Part shown: positions 26,615 through 35,461 of the stretch, piece after piece
How positions within the stretch are numbered: the stretch's first letter is position 1
Layout: each line of letters starts with the position of its first letter
Assembly: GCF_049943955.1 (NCBI RefSeq)
Contig: NZ_JBNFTW010000005.1
Coordinates: 186,001-250,000, forward strand
Length of the DNA stretch: 64,000 nucleotides
DNA from: Desulfosporosinus sp049943955
GTDB lineage: Bacteria; Bacillota; Desulfitobacteriia; Desulfitobacteriales; Desulfitobacteriaceae
Direction of reading: 5' to 3'
Notes under the pieces: model-generated
What the model was told of the DNA's origin: nothing
Database searches by the model: none
Seen by the model: only the letters and a program-made list of their open reading frames with translations
Program-made: the position numbers and the translations under genes

Positions 26615-28851
26615 GATTTGTCACTCTTTTTGAGATTACAAGTTCTGCAGAGTAATTGTAAATTCTCCGATTTCGTCAGTCCGCCTTTTGACATCGGAAC
26701 GATATGATCAACCTGAAACAACGCTTTATGTGGAGATGTCTTACCGCAATCAGAACATTTATATTGACCAGAGTCTGTTTTTGCCTTTTGATAAACAGTT
26801 GCTTTTAGCTCGTTTCCATAAGCAGGAAACTGACTGCATATTTCCTGCAATGATAGAGCGGTAATATCTCTTTCTTCACCGATGACATTTTCTTCTTCAG
26901 TAGCAAATTCAAATTCTCCCAAGGCTTTGTCAATTTCTATTTCTAATTGGCGTTTAAAGAAGTACTTATTTCCGAAATATACCCTTACTAAATTACTCTC
27001 ATCTTCCCATAGCGAGTTAATATAATTATTTTGTTCAGAACGCCTCATATCTTTGGCAACAATTTCACTTGCAATAATGCTTAGATCGACTTTTTTTCTA
27101 TCAATTTCTTCAAACGGTATAAACAAGGGAGCTGATTCCTTCTGGGCAAAATATTTAAACAAATACTCTATATCACGCTTATTGTAAGGAGGAATCATAT
27201 CTTCGTCAAAATACGTCGTCTCACATAATGCTGTTAGCTCTGACAGCATTTTTGCCTCAATGACCTCATCTTCAATTCCGTATTCCTTAAAGAGAGACGG
27301 CAAAGCAGCAATCAATTCTTCATACTGATCTTTAGTACTGTCATAAACAAGAATCTGATGATTATGTTCAATATTGTTTTCATCAATAAATGTAAAAACG
27401 TACATACCTAATGGCACTCTCTTAATAAAATCCAAACTTTCTAGACGAGTAGTGTCGACGGTCTCATTGACAATTCGGGTAAATTCCTCGATCTTATCAA
27501 TGGAAATAAGGCGTACTATGCGTTTCTTATGTTCATAATCTTTGCTGACAAATCCATTCCCTTCATTAGATAATACACTTTCAGGATTTACCCACGCTAT
27601 TTTACTGTTCCAATTATCTACGAAACTGACAATATAAGCGTCTTTTGTGCCGCCTGCTTTTTCTCCCCTTAAAGCCCTGCCAATCATCTGGGTCATTAAA
27701 ACCGTAGAGATAGTGGGTCTTGTCAGAAAAACGGTCTGCGTTTTGGGTAAGTCGACTCCTTCTGTTAGAATATTGACTGTTATTAGTACCTGAATCTCTC
27801 CCTGGCGGAAAGACTCGATCTGCCTTTGATTCTCCTCATTAGAAATATCGACCCCTATAAATTCCTTACTGGTGCCGGAAACAATAACTCCTGCTTTAAT
27901 TCCATAATTTTTTCCATACTGTTCAAAGAGTGCTTTCAAGGTAAAGGCATGGGTTCTATTAAGGGCAAAAACAAGAGTCTGACCATATTTTCTATAATTA
28001 TCGTGTTCAAAAAACGTCTTTACAATAAAGCGGTTTCTTTCTTTATTATCGGCGATCGCTTCGGCAATATCTTCAGGAATAACATCAAGTTGTTCAATGC
28101 TTTTAATGGCATTGAGGCCCAAATTATCACCTAAAATTACATCTGTATCGCAGCTTTCACAAATAGGCGTTGAAAGAATACCCTTTTTGATTAGAGTATC
28201 TAAATCAATCTTATACAAAATATCATCGGTAAATATCTTGCCAAGAAGACCTTTCTCCTGTTCTGAGGTCCGAAACGGTGTTGCTGTGAGACCCAATATC
28301 TTAAGTTTTAAGTTCTTGCTTTTAACATGGTCAATGATTTTACGGTAAGACTTAGCAGTTGCGTGGTGTGCCTCGTCAATAATAAGATATAGCTCTTTTT
28401 CATTGTTTAACCATTGATCAAGAGAATTAAGGTTTCTGATAATGCTATCCTTACTTACTATTAAAACGTTTTCATCTGTTTTAATATGAATCGGTCTATC
28501 ATGCTGTCCGGAAATGATTCTATATTTAAAGCTTGTCGAATTTACCATTGTTTCGGTATAAGCATTTCTGAAAAAGGCTTCCGCAGCTTGTTCTAATAAT
28601 AAATGCCTATGAGCGATCCACAATACCTTTTTAGTTTTATCAACGGCACTGCTTAATAACCAGGTAGCAGCAGTCATTGTCTTGCCACCGCCGGTCGGAA
28701 GAACAACAAGTGTACTAAAAGAGTCTTGGGCATCAATTTTATTTAGGGCAGTAATGGCATTGACCTGATGCTCATATAATTGTCGCGGATTTTTGCCAGG
28801 TTTAACATTAACTGTACCTGCGTTTTTGTTCATAGCGATGATTTCGTTCAT
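26611..28851 (-). CDS. DEAH-box SF2 helicase with C-terminal HNH nuclease
   Basis: The start at ATG 28851 has GGAGGC seven bases upstream. Helicase motifs: VVLPTGGGKTMTAATWLL (about 53), WIAHRHLLLEQA, IIDEAHHATAKS (about 160), GLTATPFRT, NILTEGVDLPKTQTVFLTRPT and MIGRALRG. The last 60 residues are an HNH domain with CSDCG ... VDHIVPMSKGG ... ENLQLLCRTCN: two CxxC zinc pairs around a DH. It joins DNA unwinding or translocation with a nick/cut function. Such fusions are frequent in restriction islands. It is the first gene of a two-gene unit and lies between the DISARM-like operon and an exonuclease. Confidence 0.85.
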   Translation of the reverse strand: MNEIIAMNKNAGTVNVKPGKNPRQLYEHQVNAITALNKIDAQDSFSTLVVLPTGGGKTMTAATWLLSSAVDKTKKVLWIAHRHLLLEQAAEAFFRNAYTETMVNSTSFKYRIISGQHDRPIHIKTDENVLIVSKDSIIRNLNSLDQWLNNEKELYLIIDEAHHATAKSYRKIIDHVKSKNLKLKILGLTATPFRTSEQEKGLLGKIFTDDILYKIDLDTLIKKGILSTPICESCDTDVILGDNLGLNAIKSIEQLDVIPEDIAEAIADNKERNRFIVKTFFEHDNYRKYGQTLVFALNRTHAFTLKALFEQYGKNYGIKAGVIVSGTSKEFIGVDISNEENQRQIESFRQGEIQVLITVNILTEGVDLPKTQTVFLTRPTISTVLMTQMIGRALRGEKAGGTKDAYIVSFVDNWNSKIAWVNPESVLSNEGNGFVSKDYEHKKRIVRLISIDKIEEFTRIVNETVDTTRLESLDFIKRVPLGMYVFTFIDENNIEHNHQILVYDSTKDQYEELIAALPSLFKEYGIEDEVIEAKMLSELTALCETTYFDEDMIPPYNKRDIEYLFKYFAQKESAPLFIPFEEIDRKKVDLSIIASEIVAKDMRRSEQNNYINSLWEDESNLVRVYFGNKYFFKRQLEIEIDKALGEFEFATEEENVIGEERDITALSLQEICSQFPAYGNELKATVYQKAKTDSGQYKCSDCGKTSPHKALFQVDHIVPMSKGGLTKSENLQLLCRTCNLKKSDKS

Positions 28852-28998
28852 ATTATTGCCTCCGAATATTTTCACAATTGTTAGCTCTTAATTCAAATTT
28901 CTACTTTCTTTCGGTATTTCCTTCTAATATTTTAGCTATTAACTTAGGCAAAAAGATTATTAATAAATGATCGATCAAAAAGTAGCAAACTATATATA

Positions 28999-29577
28999 TT
29001 ACATTGCAACACTTAACTGGTTCTGTTCGTTAACCCAGCCTTGCTTGATTAGCTTCTGCATTATTAATGCGGTATTAACTGCATCATCGTAAGCGGCATG
29101 GAGAATCCCATTCTTTTTAACACCAGTTTCCCAGATAGCTTCTTTAAGTGAAATTAAGTTATTGTTATTCTTAAACAACTTATATTCTGTGGCTAAATCG
29201 ATATAATTTTCGTATACAAATGGATATTCGAAACCATATTTTTCACAACAATTCTTAAGTACTTGACGATCTTGATAACCCCATCCCCCCAGCCACGAGC
29301 CCTTGTAAGGGCTCATTTGCCAGAGAGATTCTAGCATTTGCTTAAAGGAAATTCCTTGTTCTATATCCTTTTGCCGTATACCGGTTATCCCATAACACTC
29401 TTCACTAATTCTTGGCCAGAATTTTGGTTTTACAAAAGTGTTAAAAGTCTTTCCTTGTAAATCTCCCTTTTCGTCAACAACCACTGCTCCAACTTCAATG
29501 ATTTCAGGAAACCAGACTCTTGGCCTGCCATATCTTCTGTGAATGGTAAATTCAAAGTCCACAATCAGAAAATTCAT
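28999..29577 (-). CDS. DEDDh 3'-5' exonuclease
   Basis: The start is ATG 29577 with AAAGGGGA upstream, giving 192 residues; twelve earlier in-frame codons lack a site. The fold is clear: FLIVDFEFT (DxE), IIEVGAVVVD, GITGIRQKDIEQG, WGYQDRQVLKNCC (D), and HAAYDDAVNTALIMQKLI (H then D). It resembles the KapD/ERI1-like exonucleases rather than DNA polymerase proofreading domains. It probably degrades RNA or single-stranded DNA ends. It is monocistronic, oriented like the helicase module 150 bp downstream, so a defence link is possible but unproven. Confidence 0.85.
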   Translation of the reverse strand: MNFLIVDFEFTIHRRYGRPRVWFPEIIEVGAVVVDEKGDLQGKTFNTFVKPKFWPRISEECYGITGIRQKDIEQGISFKQMLESLWQMSPYKGSWLGGWGYQDRQVLKNCCEKYGFEYPFVYENYIDLATEYKLFKNNNNLISLKEAIWETGVKKNGILHAAYDDAVNTALIMQKLIKQGWVNEQNQLSVAM

Positions 29578-29959
29578 AGTCCATTCCCCTTTCACATGCA
29601 AATCATCGCCCAAAGTTCATTACTAACAAACCAAGATAATAAACCTCCAACTTAACTGACTTTATAATATTAACTATATCAACAGCCCTGGACAAAAAAT
29701 TGTGTCTCAGATATATCGAATAAGTACTACAAAAATGTCTTTGCGAGTGTTGATTATTTTATAGTCCGCAGGTCAAGAAAGCAGGATGATGCCAATTAGA
29801 ATCTCGACGTGCAACTCTTACCACTTCTTCCCCGAGTGAGTCTAAAACGGCCTATTTAAAAAGTTACTTGCATAGTTTTAACAATATCCTGCAGTAATCA
29901 TTGCCTAATAGTCATGTAATTTGTATATCATAGTGACTTTATTTTATTTATCATCGGCA

Positions 29960-30074
29960 TTAACTCCTTCTCCTTTGTAAATTACAATTACAATAAGGGC
30001 ATATCCAGATTCTAACCTTACTTACGCTATATGAATTTTTTCCGCATGCCTTACATTTTTTCTAACCAAGATCC
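29960..30074 (-). pseudogene. Remnant of a small zinc-ribbon protein
   Basis: A minus-strand frame reads CKACGKNSYSVSKVR then WICPYCNCNLQRR: two CxxC pairs, as in a small zinc ribbon. No ATG is present, and the best ribosome site (GAGGGG plus TTG) is in another frame, so a single-base frameshift near the start has broken it. Confidence 0.4.
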
Positions 30075-30116
30075 CCTCAACTCTTTTCTTATTTATAAAA
30101 CAACAGCATGGCAAAA

Positions 30117-30141
30117 GGCATGGACGCTCTTTGTCCATGCC
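30117..30141. terminator. Perfect 9-bp hairpin, possibly a terminator
   Basis: GGCATGGAC and GTCCATGCC enclose a seven-base loop. The T-run on either side is weak, so it may be a decayed terminator or a small mobile-element end. Confidence 0.4.
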
Positions 30142-30594
30142 ATAGACTTGCATTAATTATGTTTTTTGATTGGGAGGCACTTATATCACATTGAACAAGC
30201 TCAGGGAACATGCATCATGGGAGAACCTGTCAAATCCAAATAAATGGCTCGTTACTTAAATTAGCGTTTAATCTGTCTGGTTATGTTTGGCGAATAACTA
30301 TATCCGATTATTTATCTGCTAAGGAATGTTACCTTTTCTTTTTTTTGATTTTTTTATTTAGGAGTGATGAAACCCATGGTACAGGCTGATCTCAAAATGT
30401 AAGTGTTTTCAAACTTGTAACAGTCTCAACGTGCATCGTCACGATAAAAGGGCCATATTTTTTATAGACATTTTGCCGTGACAATCGAGGATTGGCTGCA
30501 CTTTTTCGCATGGTCTAACTCTAGTCATACAAACATCTAACCCATAAATATGGTCAAACTCTTCCCTTCCTACAAAGCATCTAAAGCATCGGTG

Positions 30595-30653
30595 CATAGT
30601 AATAAAGCAGTATAATGAATTTAGCAAATTCATCATACTGCTTTATTACTATG
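30595..30653. repeat. 28-bp near-perfect palindromic hairpin
   Basis: Arms 30595-30622 and 30626-30653 are complementary over 28 bp with one mismatch and a three-base AGC loop. There is no T-run beyond it, so an ordinary terminator is doubtful. It lies five bases after the stop of the dead fifth gene of the NERD-helicase operon. Confidence 0.8.
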
Positions 30654-30658
30654 GTCCT

Positions 30659-31203
30659 TTAACCCAGTAAATCTTTAATTGCTTCATCAGATATTCCTTG
30701 TTCAGCTAAAATATTAGCAATTTTGGCACGATAACTTTCATTATTTGGGACAAGGTAGTTACGAAACAATTCTAGATATACCTTATTATTGATCGCCTTA
30801 TTTTTTCCTTTACTAAGATCATGAATAATTCTGTCAGGAGTGACCTTTTTTCCTCATGCTATTTGCTGCGCTAAGTTCTGCGATAATCCAATCTAAGCTT
30901 TCAATAATTTGACACTGTCAGTAGCTAATTTCGCACCAGCGACTAACACCTCTTTGTTTTTAGTAACGATGTAAATCTCAGAACCCGCTAGTAATACTGC
31001 AACAGAACACGAAAGAATAAGTGCGCCTTAAACTTTGGCCATTATTTTCCCAAAAGGCCCCGCAAACTCAAATTCTTCACTGCTCAAACTGGTCACCCTA
31101 TATCTTAGGTTATTACTTCCACTTCGTTCACCCTCATAAATGGTTAACTTTTCCCTTATCGTAAATGCAAATTAATTATTTCAATACTAGAAGCTGGTTG
31201 CAT
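30659..31203 (-). pseudogene. Dead fifth gene of the NERD-helicase operon (membrane protein of unknown function)
   Basis: The minus strand reads MQPASSIEIINLHL, a frameshift, then TIREKLTIYEGERSGSNN, RVTSLSSEEFEFAGPFGK, a TAA, a hydrophobic GALILSCSVAVLLAGSEIYI, KNKEVLVAGAKLATDSVKLL, a TAG, AQQIA, a TGA, and a clean end VYLELFRNYLVPNNESYR ... ISDEAIKDLLG. Apart from one frameshift, the rest is in a single frame with three stops, so it was a protein of about 185 residues with one membrane helix, followed by a helical tail. It starts 38 bp after the small UvrD-type helicase gene. I do not know the family. Confidence 0.65.
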
Positions 31204-31240
31204 AATCACTACCTATTTCAGTTATTCTTGATGGGGCTAA

Positions 31241-32677
31241 TCAAATAACGACTTTTTCGTAGTATGCCGGATTCAATTCATTAACAAGTGTATGTCTATC
31301 ACCGTATGTAAAAATATTAAGCAATTTCTTTGCTCGGGACATCGCTACATATAGCAGCCTGCGTTCAAGATCCCAATCAAAGTCTTCACTTAGCCTTTCT
31401 TCCGAATCTGGATCAACCAAATCCGATATCAATACGTACTTGAATTCCAGACCTTTAGCAGTGTGGAATGTAGTAAGCTTGATTCCGGGATCGTGGTGAG
31501 AGCCTAATTTTTGAGGGAATCTGATTTGCGATGAAGATTGAATGATATGATACGAAATGCCTGCTCGGTACAACATGTTCTCCATCTTTTTCATTTGCTC
31601 GATCTTACGGGATAAAATGCCAATCGTAGCTTCGGGTTCCTGCTCCCGAATCAACTGTAACATCTCGATTATAGCCTCTTTTTGTCCCTCAATACCGCCG
31701 GAGAAGATCACCTTCGGTTTTGGCCCCTCTTCCTTAGGAAGTTCCGGCCTCGTGAATTCCTCATCCGTGGAGATTTCATCTTTCTCTTGAATACTGTATG
31801 CAAGCTGCATGATCTGCTTAGTAGAACGGTATGAATCTCTTAAAATTTTCGTCCGTCCCCCCTTAATATTCAAGCCCACACTCTCCCAAGTAAAAGATGT
31901 CGTGAAGATCTTCTGTCCCTTATCCGCTCCAACTATACAAGATTTGCGAGCAATGTAGCAGAGCACCAACAAATTTACTTTGGTTAAATCCTGCGCTTCG
32001 TCAATGAATACATGATCAAACTTCGAATCGTCCGGGATTTTGTTCAAATTTCTCGCCATCTGTAAACCGAAATCATCGAAATCCACTTTGCCCTTCAACT
32101 GCTTCGCGTAGGCCTCATAAATATGGAACATAACTTTTCGATCTTCGGTCGACATTCTGACTTTCCCTCCCCGCCCTTTTCGCTGCGCTTTATCGTATTT
32201 ATCGAATTCACATAGATCGGATCCCTTAATCCAGCTAATTTCCTTATCAATAAAGTCATGTAAATTCTTATTCGTCATAAAACGGTGCTGGGGGTATTTT
32301 TTTCTTGCTTCTTCAATCGCATCTCCTATCTTCTGTTTAATATCTTTTTCTAAGTTGAAACGCTTCCCAAATATCTGGAAATAGCTTTTCATCGCCCACC
32401 AATGAAAGGTCATGATGCTCATATTCTCTGGGATCATCCCCAACTGTTTTTTTGCCGATTCCGACAAAGGATTACCAAAAGAAAATATAGCAACCGTTTC
32501 TTTCGGATATTTTAATGCTACGTCTTTTGCTTTTTTCAGCAATACTAACGTTTTCCCGCTACCGGCAATTCCTCGTATGAGCAATTGATCACCGGAGTAA
32601 TTAATAATCTCTTTTTGTTGGACTGAATAAGTCACCGGCTCCTTCAACTCATAAACCTCCCCAAAAATCATCGTCAT
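31241..32677 (-). CDS. UvrD/Rep-type SF1 helicase, compact
   Basis: A 478-residue SF1A helicase without accessory domains: RGIAGSGKT (Walker A, 35-43), FIDEAQDL (about 228), KILRDSYRSTKQI, LTTFHTAKGLEFKYVLI and LLYVAMSRAKKLL near the end. It is about two-thirds the size of UvrD and lacks the usual 2B insertion. It overlaps the 64-residue gene by 29 bp and belongs to the operon with the NERD-helicase and the AddB-like gene. It likely provides a 3'-5' motor. Confidence 0.85.
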   Translation of the reverse strand: MTMIFGEVYELKEPVTYSVQQKEIINYSGDQLLIRGIAGSGKTLVLLKKAKDVALKYPKETVAIFSFGNPLSESAKKQLGMIPENMSIMTFHWWAMKSYFQIFGKRFNLEKDIKQKIGDAIEEARKKYPQHRFMTNKNLHDFIDKEISWIKGSDLCEFDKYDKAQRKGRGGKVRMSTEDRKVMFHIYEAYAKQLKGKVDFDDFGLQMARNLNKIPDDSKFDHVFIDEAQDLTKVNLLVLCYIARKSCIVGADKGQKIFTTSFTWESVGLNIKGGRTKILRDSYRSTKQIMQLAYSIQEKDEISTDEEFTRPELPKEEGPKPKVIFSGGIEGQKEAIIEMLQLIREQEPEATIGILSRKIEQMKKMENMLYRAGISYHIIQSSSQIRFPQKLGSHHDPGIKLTTFHTAKGLEFKYVLISDLVDPDSEERLSEDFDWDLERRLLYVAMSRAKKLLNIFTYGDRHTLVNELNPAYYEKVVI

Positions 32678-32843
32678 TGTTAATCTCTAATTCGATTTCT
32701 GTCTCATCCTCATCATCACGAACGGACCTCAAATCCAGGAGCAAAAGGTTGGTGAAATGCGTCAAGTCCACGGCTGATTGAATCGCGTCCTGCTGCACGG
32801 ACTGCCAGCTTGTACTCACTTGCTGCCAGAAACTCAACGTCAT
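32649..32843 (-). CDS. Small acidic protein between nuclease-like and helicase genes
   Basis: 64 residues with a hydrophobic front (SFWQQVSTSWQSVQQDAIQS) and a very acidic end (DDEDETEIELEINNDDDFW). A GAGG site precedes ATG 32843, which is next to the AddB-like stop; the 3' end overlaps the helicase start. The tight packing supports a real gene. The acidic tail could mimic DNA or dock to a motor. No family recognised. Confidence 0.55.
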   Translation of the reverse strand: MTLSFWQQVSTSWQSVQQDAIQSAVDLTHFTNLLLLDLRSVRDDEDETEIELEINNDDDFWGGL

Positions 32844-32845
32844 GG

Positions 32846-35461
32846 TTAATCATCCTCCTTTTGCATATCCACCGCATGAATCGCATCGTCACAATACTCG
32901 ATATGAGGACAAAACCGGCAATGGTAATCTGGCCTTGCCGTCAAAGTTTGCTTCTCTATGGACTTCAGTTCATCCAGTGAGATTGTCAACGTGTTTCTGG
33001 ACTCCTCCAACAAACGATCTCTATTCGCCTTAGTGAATCCAGGGAATTGGAAATTTTTTCGTGTTTCCGTATAGGCTGCCGTTTCCTCTACTTGTGTCAT
33101 CCTCCCCAGTTGCTTTGGTGCATACTGGAATGCAGTTCTCGCTAACACACGTTTTTTAAAATCAAGCCATTGCGGAAACAGCGGGCTTACTTCACGATAC
33201 ACGTTGTCGAAGTCAGCTCTCGTACTGGTTTTCACTGTTTTGATAATTTCCGAGAATAAAAATTGGTGCATAAAATCGCTAGAGAATACCGGATACTCGT
33301 CCGTAATGCAGCTATAATAGAAACGTCTCGGGCATAGTTTGTACTCTGCCAGAAAATCTTCGAACGCCAGCATCGCCCAAGCCGCTTCGATATCATTGCG
33401 ACTAAAGGAATCCACATTAAACTTATACGGGACATAAGGCTCTTCATCATCAGGATCGGAGTCTTGCTCGCTGAACGTAAAATCAACAACCTTTAATCCC
33501 AATTGCTTGACATATAAAGCACGCTGCAATTCATGCTGGTCCAGCATGTTCTTAATCCACGATAAGTTCATTCGTTCCGGAGAAAGATTCAATGCTATAA
33601 AGAACAAATACCGTGAAATAGCTTTACCAGCCCGGTTACGGATCGCATGCAGTTGTAAGACGCTATGTCGTTCGCACAATTGCTCAAAAGCGTCGTTCTG
33701 GAGCGGCCATGGAACGGTCTGTTCACTAAGCGGCAATGAATGTTCATCCAGTCCAGTCAGATAAATAGGAAGCTCATGCTTCTTAAACATTTCGCCATCG
33801 ATTTCGATAAAGCCGGTAATAAAGTTTTCATCATTATCATCGAGCTTCCCGCTTAGGTAATAATGCAAAGCGTCCTTGAGATCTTCGAGCAGAACCTCGG
33901 AGTCATCTTGTAAACGACTTAGACGTTCTTCCAGCTCGTAAATAATCGTTTTCTCGTCGTTAACCGCATGCAGCTCCGCCATCGAACGATTCTCGACCAA
34001 GAATTCCTTCAACCGTCTAAAGTGATAATCTATGGTCGCAGGAGTACCCGACTGTCCGAAAATCATTTCTGTTATCTGCCGAATGCTCTCAACGAACAGT
34101 TTGACTTGTTTAATACGGTGAAGAGGAACCGTGAAGTGCCCTATTTTGGCAAATGGACTACGCATGCTTCGGACGATTCGATTTTCCTGGCTCATTGGAA
34201 AGGCTTGCTCGATCATCAATCCCTGCTGAATGAGTTGGTCCAGCTGTTTAATCCATTCATTGATCTCTTTGCATCCCTTCAAGTAAGGAGATAACATCTG
34301 CAGGTCATACATATAGTCCTGAGCATTGATCTGTTGTGCCTTATCAAAGATCCATCCGGAAGAAAACAAGTCGGTTAATATTTTTTCAGTCAACTGCTGC
34401 TTGCCATTATTATAGATTTCGTGGATGCTGACAAAGAAACGACCGATCGGATAAGATAGGAAGTTGCGCTTCTTAGCGTTCAAATCTGGATAATAGGCAA
34501 CGAGTAACCCGTTCAAGTCGTCCGCATTCGGTGAAATGACTTTGACCCGTCTCTCCGGCGGCACGTTACCGCTTATCTGGAAGTTAGGCAGAATCACGTC
34601 ATGTAAAAAGTCAAAGAATGATCCATAAGCCGTAATCGACTCGCTTGAGGGTTGCACTTTCTCGTTCGCCTGCTCATATGCAGCCAAAAAAGCATGTGCG
34701 CTTGGGGTTACAGGCGAATAAGGTGTCGCATCATATACCCACTCTTCCGATGACGGCCAGCCGAAGCGATCAGTGTAGAACGCTTTAACAAAATCGAAAG
34801 TTTCGGCATATCGTCCGTCGTAATAATGGAAAAACGTAATGCGTATTTGCTGTTGGCGCATCAACTTTAATACAATCTGCTGTTCCGGCGTGATGAAATA
34901 GAATCCGTGAAACACGAGATGAAGCTTCTGCGGTGCTTCCTTTGAATTCTTGCTTAACGAGCGGATTGAGACCTGTAAGCGTTTCTCTAACAGCGGCCTT
35001 TGAAGGCCCTGAACATGTTCGCGTACATCTTTGTCTTCCTGGGTGAACTGCCCCCAGACCCTCTTAAATAACCGTTCTTTGTCGGTGGCAAGCCAGTCGT
35101 CCGCGAGCGAATGTGGCTGAACGCCCGCTTGGGTTAAGAAACGAATGCTTTCTAGAATCTGCATTGCATTCTTGCGAAAAGCTTGCTTCAGATCCGGTTT
35201 CACGCCAGTTAATCCATCAATCATTTTCTTCAGACGCAGAAGTTGCTGAACCTGCGTTTCCGCGCTATACCATCGTGGGTAAAGTGTCTTGATAAATTCT
35301 CTAAACGAATAAATATGTTCAAGGTCATTTGCGTAGCAAGCCCTTATGCCGTCTCGCTGATTACGGGTCGCACAAATATGTACGGCATCGGGGAACGAGT
35401 CGAATAAAGGATGCTCTCTCCATTCAGTCGGCTTTGAGTAGGTGTGTACGGCTACCGTCAT
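32846..35461 (-). CDS. AddB-like protein with iron-sulfur cysteine cluster, nuclease motif not visible
   Basis: The ATG at 35461 overlaps the previous stop (TAATG) and has GGAGG upstream; this gives 871 residues. It has the AddB plan: a long helicase-like but motif-free front, HLVFHGFYFITPEQQIVL near 195, PVYLTGLDEHSLPL-type region (IYLTGLDEHSLPLSEQ), and a C-terminal domain with LCPRRFYYSC (about 712) and CRFCPHIEYC (about 847), which is the four-cysteine cluster pattern of AddB. Between them I find no G-x-x-D / ExK nuclease signature, so the nuclease site may be lost. It probably scaffolds DNA ends for the NERD-helicase. Confidence 0.75.
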   Translation of the reverse strand: MTVAVHTYSKPTEWREHPLFDSFPDAVHICATRNQRDGIRACYANDLEHIYSFREFIKTLYPRWYSAETQVQQLLRLKKMIDGLTGVKPDLKQAFRKNAMQILESIRFLTQAGVQPHSLADDWLATDKERLFKRVWGQFTQEDKDVREHVQGLQRPLLEKRLQVSIRSLSKNSKEAPQKLHLVFHGFYFITPEQQIVLKLMRQQQIRITFFHYYDGRYAETFDFVKAFYTDRFGWPSSEEWVYDATPYSPVTPSAHAFLAAYEQANEKVQPSSESITAYGSFFDFLHDVILPNFQISGNVPPERRVKVISPNADDLNGLLVAYYPDLNAKKRNFLSYPIGRFFVSIHEIYNNGKQQLTEKILTDLFSSGWIFDKAQQINAQDYMYDLQMLSPYLKGCKEINEWIKQLDQLIQQGLMIEQAFPMSQENRIVRSMRSPFAKIGHFTVPLHRIKQVKLFVESIRQITEMIFGQSGTPATIDYHFRRLKEFLVENRSMAELHAVNDEKTIIYELEERLSRLQDDSEVLLEDLKDALHYYLSGKLDDNDENFITGFIEIDGEMFKKHELPIYLTGLDEHSLPLSEQTVPWPLQNDAFEQLCERHSVLQLHAIRNRAGKAISRYLFFIALNLSPERMNLSWIKNMLDQHELQRALYVKQLGLKVVDFTFSEQDSDPDDEEPYVPYKFNVDSFSRNDIEAAWAMLAFEDFLAEYKLCPRRFYYSCITDEYPVFSSDFMHQFLFSEIIKTVKTSTRADFDNVYREVSPLFPQWLDFKKRVLARTAFQYAPKQLGRMTQVEETAAYTETRKNFQFPGFTKANRDRLLEESRNTLTISLDELKSIEKQTLTARPDYHCRFCPHIEYCDDAIHAVDMQKEDD

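Larger units (their letters stand above)
29578..30594. other. Gene-poor stretch with a dead zinc-ribbon gene and a hairpin
   Basis: No intact gene over about 1 kb. A minus-strand zinc-ribbon remnant and a hairpin are listed separately. The minus ORF near 30439-30636 owes its existence to the palindrome at 30595 and is not credible. Confidence 0.4.

Noticed and set aside
26611..28851. Helicase-HNH as a Hachiman, Gabija or Druantia component
   Set aside because: The partner has no DUF1837, TOPRIM or DruE features that I can see.
30439..30636. 65-residue minus-strand frame
   Set aside because: Its front is half of the 28-bp palindrome, it has no ribosome site, and the composition is not protein-like.
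33507..34294. Plus-strand frames opposite the AddB-like gene
   Set aside because: Shadows of a gene with clear motifs on the minus strand.
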